A stretch of 51,858 bases of DNA from Sergeia podlipaevii (GCA_030849805.1 JASANZ010002133.1:1-51858), one strand, 5' to 3'. Positions 26,538-36,105 are shown, numbered from the stretch's first letter. The notes: generated from the letters alone by a model not told the origin. Made by a program: numbers and translations.

Positions 26538-27338
26538 ATGGCCGCACGCACGTACACACGCGAGGAGATGCACTCCTTTGCTAAAGCGCTCATCACTGAG
26601 ATGAACTCAGCTGACTTTATGCCGAGGCTCAAGGAGGCTGCCGCACGCGACCCGATACCGTGCAACGACGAGGAGCTGATTGTGCGTTACGAGGAAGAAC
26701 AGATGGACTTTATCAATACTCGCTATGTGCCTGCTGCGGACGGTACGACGACGAGCTCGGCTGCGCAGAAGCGTACAGATGGTAAGGAGGTTCTTGCTCA
26801 GATGCGTCTTGCGGTCAAGACATATCCTGACAAAGAAACGGAGAAGTTGATTTCAGAGATGTGCGTGCTTGAGGAGACCCAGCTGATGACACTAATAGCG
26901 TCTGTGCCAGAGCTTGCTCCACTTTCTAACCTCGGCACAAGCACTCAAGCAGGATCTCATGGACACTCACACAACGGTGTGCCCTGCGACGGCAGTGCAC
27001 ACGGTCATAGCCACAACCACAACCACAGCCATGGGGGTGCCCACGGTCACTCACACAACGGCGTCCCATGTGATGGTAGCGCACACGGCCATAGCCATAG
27101 TGGTCATGGCGGTATGGACGCGGAAAGGATGGCCATGATGAACATGGCGATGCAAACGTTAAATCCTCAGCAGCAGGCGACGCTGCAGCGAGTACAGAAT
27201 ACGGTTAACAGCGGGTCTGCACCATCTGCGGACGATATGCGTGAAATGTTTGGCATTCAGCAGCATATTATGGCGGTCATGCAGACCATGCAGCAGTTTA
27301 GCGCTCCACAAAACACTGGCGCAGGCAAGAAGAAATGA
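26538..27338 (+). CDS. His-rich, probably metal-binding cytosolic protein
   Basis: 266 residues from the first ATG after the likely acceptor; the frame is open to a TTG at 26505. I do not recognise a named family. The N-terminal half (about 1-130) is a charged helical domain. In the middle a 19-residue unit, HGHSHNGVPCDGSAHGHSH, occurs twice with identical sequence (141-159 and 169-187), joined by a His/Asn/Gly linker. Clusters of His with a Cys in each unit are typical of zinc, nickel or copper binding. The C-terminal part (about 190-250) is Met/Gln-rich and helical (LNPQQQATLQRVQNTV, then MFGIQQHIMAVMQTMQQF), slightly like STI1-type helices. No signal peptide or transmembrane segment is seen, so it is probably not a ZIP transporter. 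Metal storage or a metallochaperone role is inference. Confidence 0.88.
   Translation: MAARTYTREEMHSFAKALITEMNSADFMPRLKEAAARDPIPCNDEELIVRYEEEQMDFINTRYVPAADGTTTSSAAQKRTDGKEVLAQMRLAVKTYPDKETEKLISEMCVLEETQLMTLIASVPELAPLSNLGTSTQAGSHGHSHNGVPCDGSAHGHSHNHNHSHGGAHGHSHNGVPCDGSAHGHSHSGHGGMDAERMAMMNMAMQTLNPQQQATLQRVQNTVNSGSAPSADDMREMFGIQQHIMAVMQTMQQFSAPQNTGAGKKK
26958..27098 (+). repeat. Two-copy coding repeat (57 bp units, 84 bp period)
   Basis: Units at 26958-27014 and 27042-27098 encode the same 19 residues but differ at 11 codons, all silent. See the findings. Confidence 0.9.
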
Positions 27339-27396
27339 AACAAAATGAAAATAGAAAAAAGGCAGATAAAAGGAACGTAAATATGCGGAAACACGT

Positions 27397-27433
27397 AGAA
27401 AGAAAGAAGAAAGAAAGAAAGAAAGAAAGAAAA
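27397..27433 (+). repeat. (GAAA)n tetranucleotide repeat
   Basis: GAAA/AGAA units just downstream of the His-rich protein gene. Confidence 0.85.
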
Positions 27434-27530
27434 GATAACATTGGCACAAAGATCAGGAAAAGAAAAGCGTTATATATGTATAATTGAGAAGGGGAACGAA
27501 AAAAAAGAGAGACGGTGTTGTGCATTTTGA

Positions 27531-27566
27531 TAGAGAGAGAGAGGGAGAGAGAGAGAGAGAGAGANA
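27531..27566 (+). repeat. (GA)n microsatellite with an ambiguous base
   Basis: A GA repeat with a GGGA interruption. Base 27565 is N, the only ambiguous base I saw in the window, so repeat length may be uncertain here. Confidence 0.9.
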
Positions 27567-28256
27567 TGTTTTCCCTTTCCCTTCCCTTCCCCCCCCCCCT
27601 CTATTGATTTAACTTGTTGATATATATATTACTCCCTTTCTGTTTCCTCCACGTTATGCTTTTCCTTTTTTATTATTATTTATATTATATTATATTCCTT
27701 TCCTCTCTTTTTCCCTTTTGTAAAGCAGTCTCTACATTACTATTATACTCGTGAAGATAATGCACGGTGAAATGAAGCGGACACAAGACTATCACAAAAA
27801 AAAAAAAGTTTTAAAAAAAACGGTGATCAACGATATTAGCAACAACATCAGGAAGAAACAAATACACAAACGAACGAAAAGAAGAAGCAGTACTAAACTC
27901 TATCGTTGGAGTGTGGAGAGTGTTCGAGCGCAAAGGACCCACTACCTTTTCATGCGTTTGACAAAGGGACTTCTTTTTGCTCTTTTCTTTATATATATAT
28001 ATATATATTGTTGTTGCCCCGGATCTTGAACAAATGCGTAATTACTGATATTATAGTCAGCGGAATTTTTTTTGTTTTTTTTTTTGGAATATGGAGTTAA
28101 ACTTCACGTCTTTCATATTTTTTTTTTTTTTTTTTTGCTAAACACCATGTTCTCTTGTCCTTTTTGTTTTCATCTCCCCTTCTCCCCTCCTTCTCCTTCA
28201 TTATTGTTATTCTTTCATAAAAATAGAATTGCTCGCCTGAAAAAAAAAAAAACATA

Positions 28257-28293
28257 TTCTTCGTTGTTCTTTTCGGTTTGTTTCTCTATTTAG
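28257..28293 (+). promoter_or_regulatory. Candidate spliced-leader acceptor for gene at 28444
   Basis: A pyrimidine-rich tract ends TTTCTCTATTTAG, with AG at 28292-28293. No ATG lies between it and 28444. Confidence 0.55.
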
Positions 28294-28346
28294 CATTGAG
28301 AGAAGGTTCTCAGGGTTCCGCTGGAAGCTGGGTTTTCTATCGTTAG

Positions 28347-28391
<45 letters not shown>
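28347..28391. repeat. (CA)n(TA)n compound microsatellite
   Basis: About 8 CA units followed by about 15 AT units, in the probable 5' leader of the gene at 28444. Confidence 0.9.
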
Positions 28392-28393
<2 letters not shown>

Positions 28394-28443
28394 GTTGGCT
28401 AGCCGCGAAAAAAAAGTAGAAGAAAAGAAAAGAAAAGAAAAAC

Positions 28444-30279
28444 ATGCCTCCGAAAAATTCTCGTGGCGACGGTGCCAAGAAGAAGAATGACAGCAAGGCG
28501 AAGAAGCAGGCGAGGCCAAAGAAGGGTACACCACCAGCTGCTGCCGCTGTCGTTTCTCCTCGTGCCAGTGCCAAGGTGAAGGCTACTGCGAAGAAGGTGA
28601 TGCGCGTGAGTGATGGCTCCAACAAGCGTAGCATCGACGTCATCAACATGTATAATAACAACAATAGTGATACTAATCATAGCACTAGCAGCGGTCTGAA
28701 CGAAGGCAAGAAGAGTGGCGGCTTTAGTTACTTGCAGCCAAAGGAAAGCGGATTCAGTTACCTACAGCAGCAGCCGTTGCAAGCACAAGTACCAGCAGCA
28801 ATGACGGCATCACTACTCAGGCAACTGCCTCACCGTCGAATTGAAGAAGAAACACGCCTGTCTGCTTTTTGGGGGGACCGCAGCAGTACGAGCAGCACCA
28901 GCAACGATAGCGAGGATGAATCCACGCTGGTGGTACCTTCCAACCGGGCAAGCGCGCTGCTCAGCAGTGGTGGACTCGTCGTGAAGGGCGATGCCGAAGA
29001 AAGCCACAGAAGTGCAGCTCCGGCGAGAGGCAGTTATAGCGATCGTCAGTATGGCGGCGAACATCCACCCATGGATGTGAGCACCAGCAACAACAGTGTA
29101 CGAAAGCGAGGACGCAGTGCTAGTGGCGGCGATGGCGTAGCAGCCAACATGAGTCGTCTCCCTAGTGGAACAACATCTGCCAGCGCGAAGAGATTCAATC
29201 TCTCTCTCTCTCTTGAAGAGAAGGACGACGAGACGAATGCGCAGCTCGATGAAACGTACACGTTTTCAGGAGGAGGGACTTCTCTCAGAAGCAGCGGTAG
29301 CGACCTTGGAGGGAAAGGAAAGACTGCCACGGCCGCTAGCACTCGCACGACGATGGAGGGAATGCACGGCGGCGTTCATCATCATCATCACAGCTTCAGC
29401 GCTGACAGGAGCTTCCAGCACGAAGAGAGTGGTGGCCCGCGCACACGCTGGGCTCCCAAGGGGTTTGCTGCGCGAAGTGCGGAAGCTGACGCACCATTCT
29501 TTCATCATTTGGAGTCCATGACGCCTCTACGCGTCCGCATTGGCGTCGTGCCGCTGCCCACAACGAGGACCTTGAAGGGAGCGTGGATGACGACGTCGGC
29601 CACACCACCGCCGTCTTCACCAGGACAGACTGCTTTGCCAAGGAGCACGAAGCACCACACTGTACATGGAACCACGGCAACAACAAGGGCGTTTTCGCCT
29701 TCACTTTCTCCTCCTCCTCTGTCTCCATTAGGCATTTTTTCAGATGGCGCGATCGCGGTGGCGGCTGCCTCTGCTACCGATGTGAGTTCACTACTGTGCC
29801 CAGTGAACTTTGGCGGTAATGAGGAGAGAGACGGCAAGAACAAGGCCAGTCATTGTCAGGATCGCGACACCTCTGCTTCTTCGGAGAGAAGAGACAAGGT
29901 CGATGAGTCAGTTGGCAACGGCGTGGATTCCCCGAGGAAGTCGTGGATTCCAGGCTTCTCATTCGTGGATCGCTTTCTCAATCCTAAGAAATTCTTTCAG
30001 CTCCCAGCGAGCTCGCGACGGGCGGGCGAGCGCGAGGAAGCGGCTGATGTGGTTGGATGGGCTGGTGTCTACTCCGAGCTTCCTGTTTGTTTACCAGGGG
30101 CAACCAGCGCAGATGCTTCCACTACTGCGACTAGTGCGAGTAGCAGTGCCAGCAAGAGCCTTCTCAGTCGCTCCATCAAGGGACTAGTAGGCGCGAGAGG
30201 AGGCACGAGTGCTCACCAAGGAGATAGCGAACCTCCTTACATTGGTGCTGCCTCCATCAGTTGCATTCTCGCTCCTTGA
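28444..30279 (+). CDS. Unrecognised Ser-rich protein with Lys-rich N-terminus
   Basis: 611 residues from the first ATG after the likely acceptor. No family recognised. Residues 1-65 are Lys/Ala/Pro-rich (AKKKNDSKAKKQARPKKG), like a nuclear targeting or nucleic-acid-binding tail. A short motif FSYLQ occurs twice (about 97-110), in GFSYLQPKESGFSYLQQQ. The middle is Ser/Thr/Gly-rich and looks disordered, with basic (RKRGRSAS) and His-rich (HHHHH) patches. A more ordered block near 500-525 has aromatic residues (SWIPGFSFVDRFLNPKKFF). The extreme C-terminus ends in a hydrophobic stretch (YIGAASISCILAP) after Ser/Ala-rich sequence. No signal peptide or clear transmembrane helix. Codon composition, length and position between trans-splicing signals support a real gene. 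Function unknown. Confidence 0.8.
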   Translation: MPPKNSRGDGAKKKNDSKAKKQARPKKGTPPAAAAVVSPRASAKVKATAKKVMRVSDGSNKRSIDVINMYNNNNSDTNHSTSSGLNEGKKSGGFSYLQPKESGFSYLQQQPLQAQVPAAMTASLLRQLPHRRIEEETRLSAFWGDRSSTSSTSNDSEDESTLVVPSNRASALLSSGGLVVKGDAEESHRSAAPARGSYSDRQYGGEHPPMDVSTSNNSVRKRGRSASGGDGVAANMSRLPSGTTSASAKRFNLSLSLEEKDDETNAQLDETYTFSGGGTSLRSSGSDLGGKGKTATAASTRTTMEGMHGGVHHHHHSFSADRSFQHEESGGPRTRWAPKGFAARSAEADAPFFHHLESMTPLRVRIGVVPLPTTRTLKGAWMTTSATPPPSSPGQTALPRSTKHHTVHGTTATTRAFSPSLSPPPLSPLGIFSDGAIAVAAASATDVSSLLCPVNFGGNEERDGKNKASHCQDRDTSASSERRDKVDESVGNGVDSPRKSWIPGFSFVDRFLNPKKFFQLPASSRRAGEREEAADVVGWAGVYSELPVCLPGATSADASTTATSASSSASKSLLSRSIKGLVGARGGTSAHQGDSEPPYIGAASISCILAP

Positions 30280-30679
30280 ATGAAAAAAAAAGAAAGATGC
30301 AAGTGTGTGTCTGTGGGTGGGTGGATGCGTGGGATGTTCAAGAATAGAAGTATGAACTAAAGAAAGCTAGTGGACGTACCTAATATAATGAACTGAATCG
30401 AAAAAAAAAAATGTGAAAAGGATGAACGTAGGAGATGACGTATTGATCAATATATCAATGTACTGTCATATATATATATATATATAATTGTTTTGTGAGA
30501 TGTATGCTCGTCTATCTATTTATCAAATTTTTTATCTTTGCTTGTTGGTCATGCGATCCAGATTGCATCACGTGGGCAAAAGCATTTTAAAAAAAATTAA
30601 TAAGGAGAGCATACAAGGATAAGGGTCACTATAAAGCGAGGTTCAAATATAGCAACAACAACGAAAAAAAAAAAATATT
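30280..30679. other. Intergenic spacer
   Basis: 400 bases, AT-rich, with an (AT)n run near 30469-30486 and the acceptor region of the next gene. Nothing else seen. Confidence 0.65.
30526..30561 (+). promoter_or_regulatory. Possible spliced-leader acceptor for gene at 30680
   Basis: A modest T-rich tract is followed by CATGCGATCCAG, with AG at 30560-30561. No ATG lies between it and 30680. It is weaker than the others. Confidence 0.35.
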
Positions 30680-31798
30680 ATGACCAAGAAGGCTCCAAAA
30701 GCAAAATCTAAGAAGAGGACGCACTCTATCTCTTCCAAAGATTTGACAGGGAACAGAACAGTGGGAACTGGGCCCGCTCATACAACAACGCCATCCACAG
30801 CGATCACACCCAATTTGAAAGAGATTAAGAAGAGGATATTGGTGGGCAGTGCACTCAAAGAGGCACAGCCAGACACGAAGCCGCCTGCCACATCAGAAAC
30901 ATTACCAACAGAGCAAACCGTGGCGAAACCCAAGAAAGCACCTAAAACAAACACAGCCACAGCCACTACTACTACTCGTACTACTACTAGCAGTGGAAAG
31001 GCGAAGAGATCAGCAAAGTGTAACAGAAAAAAAGCCGCTTATACCACCGCGGCTGCTCGCTTGGAACATCAGTTTTATGAAATTGCTCGACGAAAGGCGA
31101 AAGCGGCGGTAGCACTGCTGGCGAGAGCTCATGCGTCTGCGTCGCGCTGCGGTGGTAGTGGTGAGGAAGGTACTGCCACGGGCTCTGACACCCCTCGTGC
31201 TTTCGCTTTTGCTGTAACTACAGAGGCATCACGAGCTCGCAGAACTAGCAAGGCAGCCAGTCGAGCCACCACGACGGCAGCGGCGACGGACACGGCAAGC
31301 GTCTTGGATCGCAAGAAGTCAGAGGAGCATCCGCTGTCCTTTCTTCAGCTGTGGCGGCACTGTATGCCCTGTGCAACCGAAGCCTCCACCCCGCCGCCAC
31401 CACCACCATTGCAGCAGCAGCAGCACATATTGCGAAGATCACAGAGGACTTCCGGTCAGCCTTCTTCATGGCCTGCCACCCTCCGTGAAATGAATTGTCG
31501 CCTACGACGTGTTTTTCTTTCCACGTATCGAGACGGCAGCAGTACGTACGCGCGGAGGGCTCTTTGTGGTAACGACGTGACTGCAAATGGCGTTGCTGCT
31601 GCTGCTGCTGCTGGGGTTGTTTTCAGTGAAGAGATGAACGATTTTTTATCTAACAGCACAGCATTCGCATCCAGCAACGATGAATATGATGATATCATCA
31701 CTCAAGACCAGCATGGTGGTGGTGTCACAGCAGCAGCAGCAGCAGCAGCAGCACGGATGCTCCTATCACCGTCATGTATATTTGATTTTCTTCCGTAG
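30680..31798 (+). CDS. Unrecognised basic protein
   Basis: 372 residues from the first ATG after the candidate acceptor. No family recognised. The N-terminal 150 residues are strongly basic, with Lys/Arg clusters (KKAPKAKSKKRTH; AKRSAKCNRKKAAY) and Thr/Ala-rich linkers. A predicted helix follows (ARLEHQFYEIARRKAKAAVALLARAHA). The middle holds a Pro run and Gln run (PPPPPPLQQQQHI). The C-terminal third has two polyalanine tracts. No signal peptide, membrane segment or catalytic motif. The basic character suggests a nuclear, nucleolar or RNA-associated protein, which is inference. The preceding gene also begins with a Lys-rich tail, but the two are otherwise unlike. Confidence 0.72.
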   Translation: MTKKAPKAKSKKRTHSISSKDLTGNRTVGTGPAHTTTPSTAITPNLKEIKKRILVGSALKEAQPDTKPPATSETLPTEQTVAKPKKAPKTNTATATTTTRTTTSSGKAKRSAKCNRKKAAYTTAAARLEHQFYEIARRKAKAAVALLARAHASASRCGGSGEEGTATGSDTPRAFAFAVTTEASRARRTSKAASRATTTAAATDTASVLDRKKSEEHPLSFLQLWRHCMPCATEASTPPPPPPLQQQQHILRRSQRTSGQPSSWPATLREMNCRLRRVFLSTYRDGSSTYARRALCGNDVTANGVAAAAAAGVVFSEEMNDFLSNSTAFASSNDEYDDIITQDQHGGGVTAAAAAAAARMLLSPSCIFDFLP

Positions 31799-32690
31799 GA
31801 TTTAACGCTGGGGTCTCTCATAAAATGGCATTCACCCATTCTTTCTTTCTTTTCTTTATAATAAAAAATCACAAGATGACAAATTATTATTATTATTATT
31901 GTTATTTTATCTTTTTTCATTGGCAAACAGCAGATTTATTTTTTGTTGTGTGTTTGTTTTATTACTTTAATTTCATCCAGAAGAATTTCTACGAGCATTT
32001 TTTTCTTTTTTTTCAGAAACGTAGAGTACAGCACCTTTTTGATGCTACTGCGGCGCATAAGATCACAGATTGCATTTATTTTTTTTCTATCACCTTTTTC
32101 TATTTTAACACGAGATGAAAATTACTGTAGTGAATGGTTGCTGGGCATAAAAAAAAAACGATATTTTGTGTTGGCACTCAATGAAAAAAAAAAAAGAAAT
32201 GAAAAAAATCACCGTAGTGCTACTTGAGAGCACGGCGCCATCACCTCTCTTACTTTTTTAAAAAAAGATATCTCATTTTTATATTCGTGTGTCCCTCTTC
32301 TTCTTCTTTTTCTTCTTCTTTTTCATTTAAGCAGTCAAAGCCGCTGCTTTGCATATTATTATTATTTTTTCTATTTCTCTCCTCTTGTTGTTAGTTGGTG
32401 TGTTTTCTTATTGCCTGGAACTCTTGCAGGCACATACGCATATACACACACTCGCATATATATCAAACTCATATATACACGCACATCAGGCGAGAAGAAT
32501 AAAAAGCGGAAGTGAGCTCTCACAATTACCGACATATCCACATTTAATAGTAAGCTAGGGATTTTGCAAATACGCAAGTATCACACAACTTTGAAAGAAA
32601 CTAGCAAAACATATATATCAAAGGCTACTCAATAGCTGTTTGTTTTAAAAAGGAAAAGAAAGAAGGATTATTAATTCTCTCTCTTCAAAG
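31799..32690. other. Intergenic spacer and 5' leader
   Basis: T-rich spacer with (TTA)n near 31886-31905, poly-T and poly-A runs, then two pyrimidine tracts belonging to the next gene. Frames at 31825-32227 are Phe/Tyr-rich artefacts. Confidence 0.65.
32290..32394 (+). promoter_or_regulatory. Spliced-leader acceptor region for SPX-PRS-like gene
   Basis: A long CTTCTT-type tract (32292-32324) is followed by AGs at 32330-32331 and 32333-32334; a second tract (TTTTTTCTATTTCTCTCCTC) ends at AG 32393-32394. No ATG occurs between these and 32691. A third small tract ends with AG at 32689-32690, right against the start codon. Confidence 0.6.
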
Positions 32691-34985
32691 ATGCTCAAAA
32701 CTGGAAAAGAAGTCTCTGAGGGTCAGGCGTTCCACCGCCGCCTGCTCAGTGAGTACAACACGGAGTTTACCTTGGACAACTACGTTAGCTACTTCACCTT
32801 GAAGCCGATTGCCAAGAAAATAGAGAAGCTACGTAAGGAGATTGAGGAGCGCAGCAAGGAACTGCTCAACAAGCCCCAGAAGGCGCCGCTACCACCTCTG
32901 TTTAGTCCCAACAGCATCGCAAGCACTGCGGTGTTTCGTGACCCGATGTCCCCTGTCATTCCGCCGAATGAGCCGCTGCTCCTCAAGGATGAGAAGCTCG
33001 CCGCGCTGTGGGATGAACGGCATGTCGCACAGCGTGACTTCTTCGCAGAAATAGGCAAGTCCTATCACAAGGTGCAAGACTACTTGATTAAACTAGAGAA
33101 GGAGATGGTGGCTTTCATGGATCAGCTGCACAAACAGACCGATAAGGACATCCGCAAGATGAACCCGGACTACATTCCTTTTCTCTATCTGAAGCTAGAG
33201 TCCATCCACAAGTACCGCGTACTGAACCTTGTCGCGTTTCGCAAGATTCTAAAGAAATTCCTTGAGCGATGTGCAACAGACAGCCTAGAACTGCAAAAGC
33301 GCGTGTTTCAGATGGACTCGGTCATCACGAAGAGCAACATCTCCATCCCTTCACTCAACTTTCGTGGTGTCGCGATGGAGCTCATTGCAATCTACGGCAC
33401 CGTGTACCGCTACTCCTACGAGGAAGCCCTGACTCGCCTTCGTCAATACGAGTACCGCAGCGGCATTAACGCTCAGCGCATCCTCCCAAACAGCAACACA
33501 TTTTTCTTTGGCAACACCTTTCCACCACATGAACGTCCAGGCAACTTTGCTATTCGCGTGCTTGCTGGCTCATGCAGTCTGTTCTGTGAGAAGATGATCA
33601 CTGAGATGTGGCAGTGCGCGCGGTATCCTGGTACCTGCTGCAGTCAGTTTGCCAACGGTGAGACCAGTGTCAGCCTACACGCTCCGCTGCGCGGTGATGA
33701 TGTCTTCATTGTGCAATCCATGGTAGCATCGGAGAAGCATAACATCAGCAACAGTGGAGCTTTCATGGAACTCGCACTGATGATTCACTCTGCTCAACTT
33801 GCTGCGGCGAGTCGCATCACAGCTGTGATCCCGTATCTTGCGTACACCCGCAACACCGCGTCGATATCGGCAATTTCGGAGATTATTCAAACTATGGGAT
33901 GCCATCATGTGATCACGGTGGACATGCACAGTGACCAGGTGGAGGGCATGTTTACAATTCCAATGGAGTGCATCTCTGCAAAGTACGAGTTTGTGCGCTT
34001 TTTGACGAATCAGCTCAAGAATGAAGGGAATGACTTCACTAACATCACGATTGTCGCAACGAATGGCGAGTTTCTTGGTAAGGCTAAGGACTTTGCAGAT
34101 GCCATGATGCGCTATGGCGAGCTGGACAGCGAGAAGCAGTTCGTCTCGGTGTGCACGGCAGTAAAGCGAGTGAAACCGCAGCGCGAGAAGGTGCATTCGG
34201 CGGTGGCGAGACCCGGCTTAGTCGAGAGCCCTGTGACTGCCTTTGGGGCGACGCTGGTCACGCCGACAACGAGCGAGTCTTCTTGGCCGATTCCGGTGAA
34301 GCAAGCGTGGCGCGCCAACCCCACGTTTACGGCGTCCCCGTCTCCAGAGGCGACTGGTACATCTTCGCATGAGATATCCAGCCCTGTCTCCCCTGGTGAC
34401 CCGCAGATGAACGATTTTGCTACGGTGGCCTCTGTGATCTCCGAGGCAGGCTGCAGTGCCACTGGAGAAACCAACAGTAACGTGAATGCGAGCGGCAGTG
34501 GCGCTTTTAAGAGGGGTCTCCCCGCGCTCCCACGCACGGGCAGCACGCTGGGCATTGAGCAAGCGCTACGGCTTCAGGAGGAAGGTCGCAGGGCTGTTGT
34601 GACGCACCAGATCGAGGTCCGCAACGAATACGAGAACTTTGCCCTGGTGGGTGATGTCAGTGGGCGTCTCTGTGTTATTCTGGATACGGTGATTGACGAG
34701 GCGGTGAACATTTGCCAAGTCGCACGCAGTCTTCACGCCAACGGCGCGGAGCGCATCATTCTTGCCTCCACGCACGCAGTCTTCGCTGGTAAGGCGATTG
34801 AGAGACTGAGGGAGTCACCTATAGATCTCATCGTGGTGACGGATAGCGTGAACCAGGATGATGTTATGACGGATCCAGTCCTGGCCCGTAAAATGCGAGT
34901 TGTGCCGATCGCGCCTCTGCTTGCTCGAGCCATCGAAAAGATTCACACAGAGAACACGTTGTCGACCCTTTTTGAAAAGAGTTAA
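32691..34985 (+). CDS. SPX domain fused to degenerate PRPP-synthetase-like domain
   Basis: 764 residues. The N-terminal part (about 1-230) has SPX features: an early helix pair (LDNYVSYFTLKPIAKKIEKL), a middle helix (RDFFAEIGKSYHKVQDYL), then YRVLNLVAFRKILKKF at 175-190 with the basic cluster Lys185/188/189. SPX domains bind inositol pyrophosphates and report phosphate status. From about 265 comes a phosphoribosylpyrophosphate synthetase fold: FANGETSVSL, RGDDVFIVQSM, ITAVIPYLAYTR (from 377), VITVDMHSDQVEGMFTIP, FALVGDVSGRLCVILDTVID, IILASTHAVF. A Ser/Pro-rich insert sits at about 500-630. Key catalytic parts look altered: the RQD-type ATP-binding segment after PY..Y is shortened to TRNTAS, and the PRPP loop reads DTVIDEAVN (665-673) instead of DDxxDTxGT. 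It may be a regulatory subunit rather than an active enzyme. No PTS1 at the C-terminus. Confidence 0.93.
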   Translation: MLKTGKEVSEGQAFHRRLLSEYNTEFTLDNYVSYFTLKPIAKKIEKLRKEIEERSKELLNKPQKAPLPPLFSPNSIASTAVFRDPMSPVIPPNEPLLLKDEKLAALWDERHVAQRDFFAEIGKSYHKVQDYLIKLEKEMVAFMDQLHKQTDKDIRKMNPDYIPFLYLKLESIHKYRVLNLVAFRKILKKFLERCATDSLELQKRVFQMDSVITKSNISIPSLNFRGVAMELIAIYGTVYRYSYEEALTRLRQYEYRSGINAQRILPNSNTFFFGNTFPPHERPGNFAIRVLAGSCSLFCEKMITEMWQCARYPGTCCSQFANGETSVSLHAPLRGDDVFIVQSMVASEKHNISNSGAFMELALMIHSAQLAAASRITAVIPYLAYTRNTASISAISEIIQTMGCHHVITVDMHSDQVEGMFTIPMECISAKYEFVRFLTNQLKNEGNDFTNITIVATNGEFLGKAKDFADAMMRYGELDSEKQFVSVCTAVKRVKPQREKVHSAVARPGLVESPVTAFGATLVTPTTSESSWPIPVKQAWRANPTFTASPSPEATGTSSHEISSPVSPGDPQMNDFATVASVISEAGCSATGETNSNVNASGSGAFKRGLPALPRTGSTLGIEQALRLQEEGRRAVVTHQIEVRNEYENFALVGDVSGRLCVILDTVIDEAVNICQVARSLHANGAERIILASTHAVFAGKAIERLRESPIDLIVVTDSVNQDDVMTDPVLARKMRVVPIAPLLARAIEKIHTENTLSTLFEKS

Positions 34986-35491
34986 TATATATATGTATAT
35001 ATTCAGAGAATGCAAAAGAGGTGAAAAGGGGAGGCAAGGCAGATGGGGCGTACATCGCTACCTACACATATGCTTGCATTCGTGTGTAAATATATGGTGA
35101 ATGCTAAGGTTACTCGTGGATGTAAGCAAACCCGCTCTGCGATGCTAAGATTACCTCTCGTGAGTAGAGAAGTGAAGAAAGATAGAGAGAGGAGCAAGTG
35201 CGCGCCTGGGAATACCGAATATATATACAAACATATACATGAAAGTTGACACATGCTGGTATTCAGGAAATTTTTTCCCATTTTTTTTTTATCTCTACAG
35301 ATTCCGTCTCTCCTTGCGTTTCATTTTTTTCATTTTTCTGGATGTGTGTGTGTGTGTGTGATGAATACGGAGTTGTTGACCAAGATGTGCCATCTGGGAT
35401 TGTGTATTATCATTTTTTTTTTTAATTTAAATAAGATTTTTTTTTCCTATCTGAAACACGAGTAATGATATATAACTGTCAAGGACATCTC

Positions 35492-35493
<2 letters not shown>

Positions 35494-35522
<29 letters not shown>
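35494..35522 (+). repeat. (TTA)n trinucleotide repeat
   Basis: About nine TTA/ATT units downstream of the SPX-PRS-like gene. Confidence 0.85.
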
Positions 35523-35523
<1 letters not shown>

Positions 35524-35551
35524 GTTGAACGGTGGGGACGAATGTTGTAAT

Positions 35552-35573
35552 ACACTTATATATATATAAGTGT
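35552..35573. repeat. 22-base perfect AT-rich palindrome
   Basis: ACACTTATATA followed directly by its reverse complement TATATAAGTGT. Largely a TA run, so it could arise by chance. Confidence 0.7.
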
Positions 35574-36083
35574 GTGTGCACATGCAACTTGCTATGGTAA
35601 TAGTAGTTGTAGTGGCTCATGATCCTATTCTACGCTGGTTTCTCCTGTGATGACGGCAGAAGTATCTTTTTTTTTTCTCCAGCTTTTTTATCCTGCTGCT
35701 CTTTGAGCCATAGCCCCCTCTTCTTCTTTGGTTGTTATCTTTCCATGCTCAGAGTCACAGAGCTGTCTCTTGGCATGCTATACTTCAGGAAAAGAAAAGA
35801 AAAGGATATCTGTTTAGGTTTAGGTAGGGAAAGTAGAGAAGTGGGGGAGGAGAAGAGAGGAAAGATTGCATCATCGAATGTGCTAGACGGACGCTATTGA
35901 GTGGGCTGCACGTTCTGATTTGTCTTTCATTTTCTTTATTATTATCTAATTCGGGGTATTCTTCCTTAATCACTTTGATTATTCTTTCTGAGCAGTTGAA
36001 GCGTGTTAGCTAAGAAGTTGAGTTTAAAAAAATAGGAAGAAAAACGATAAATCACTTCGTGTTTCTTCTTTTCCAGCTTCCTG

Positions 36084-36105
36084 TTGTTGTTGTTGTTGTT
36101 GTTGT
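36084..36105 (+). repeat. (GTT)n trinucleotide repeat
   Basis: Seven consecutive GTT units, the longest of the many GTT runs found in the spacers of this window. Confidence 0.85.

Larger units (their letters stand above)
27339..28443. other. Intergenic spacer with microsatellites
   Basis: 1.1 kb with a GAAA-rich run, a (GA)n run containing one N, a poly-C run near 27590, poly-T runs and a CA/TA microsatellite. The 92-residue frame at 27751-28029 is Lys/Arg-rich and then Phe/Tyr-rich and is not credible. Confidence 0.65.

Noticed and set aside
26538..27338. Zinc transporter (ZIP/CDF) for the His-rich protein
   Set aside because: The His repeats resemble the His loops of transporters, but no transmembrane helix is present.
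27565..27565. The N base as a sign of a break or misjoin
   Set aside because: It sits in a GA microsatellite within a spacer and is best explained by ambiguous repeat sequencing; the flanking genes are intact.
31799..32690. Possible small gene from the Phe/Tyr-rich frames at 31825-32227
   Set aside because: Composition follows the homopolymers in this spacer; no conserved feature seen.
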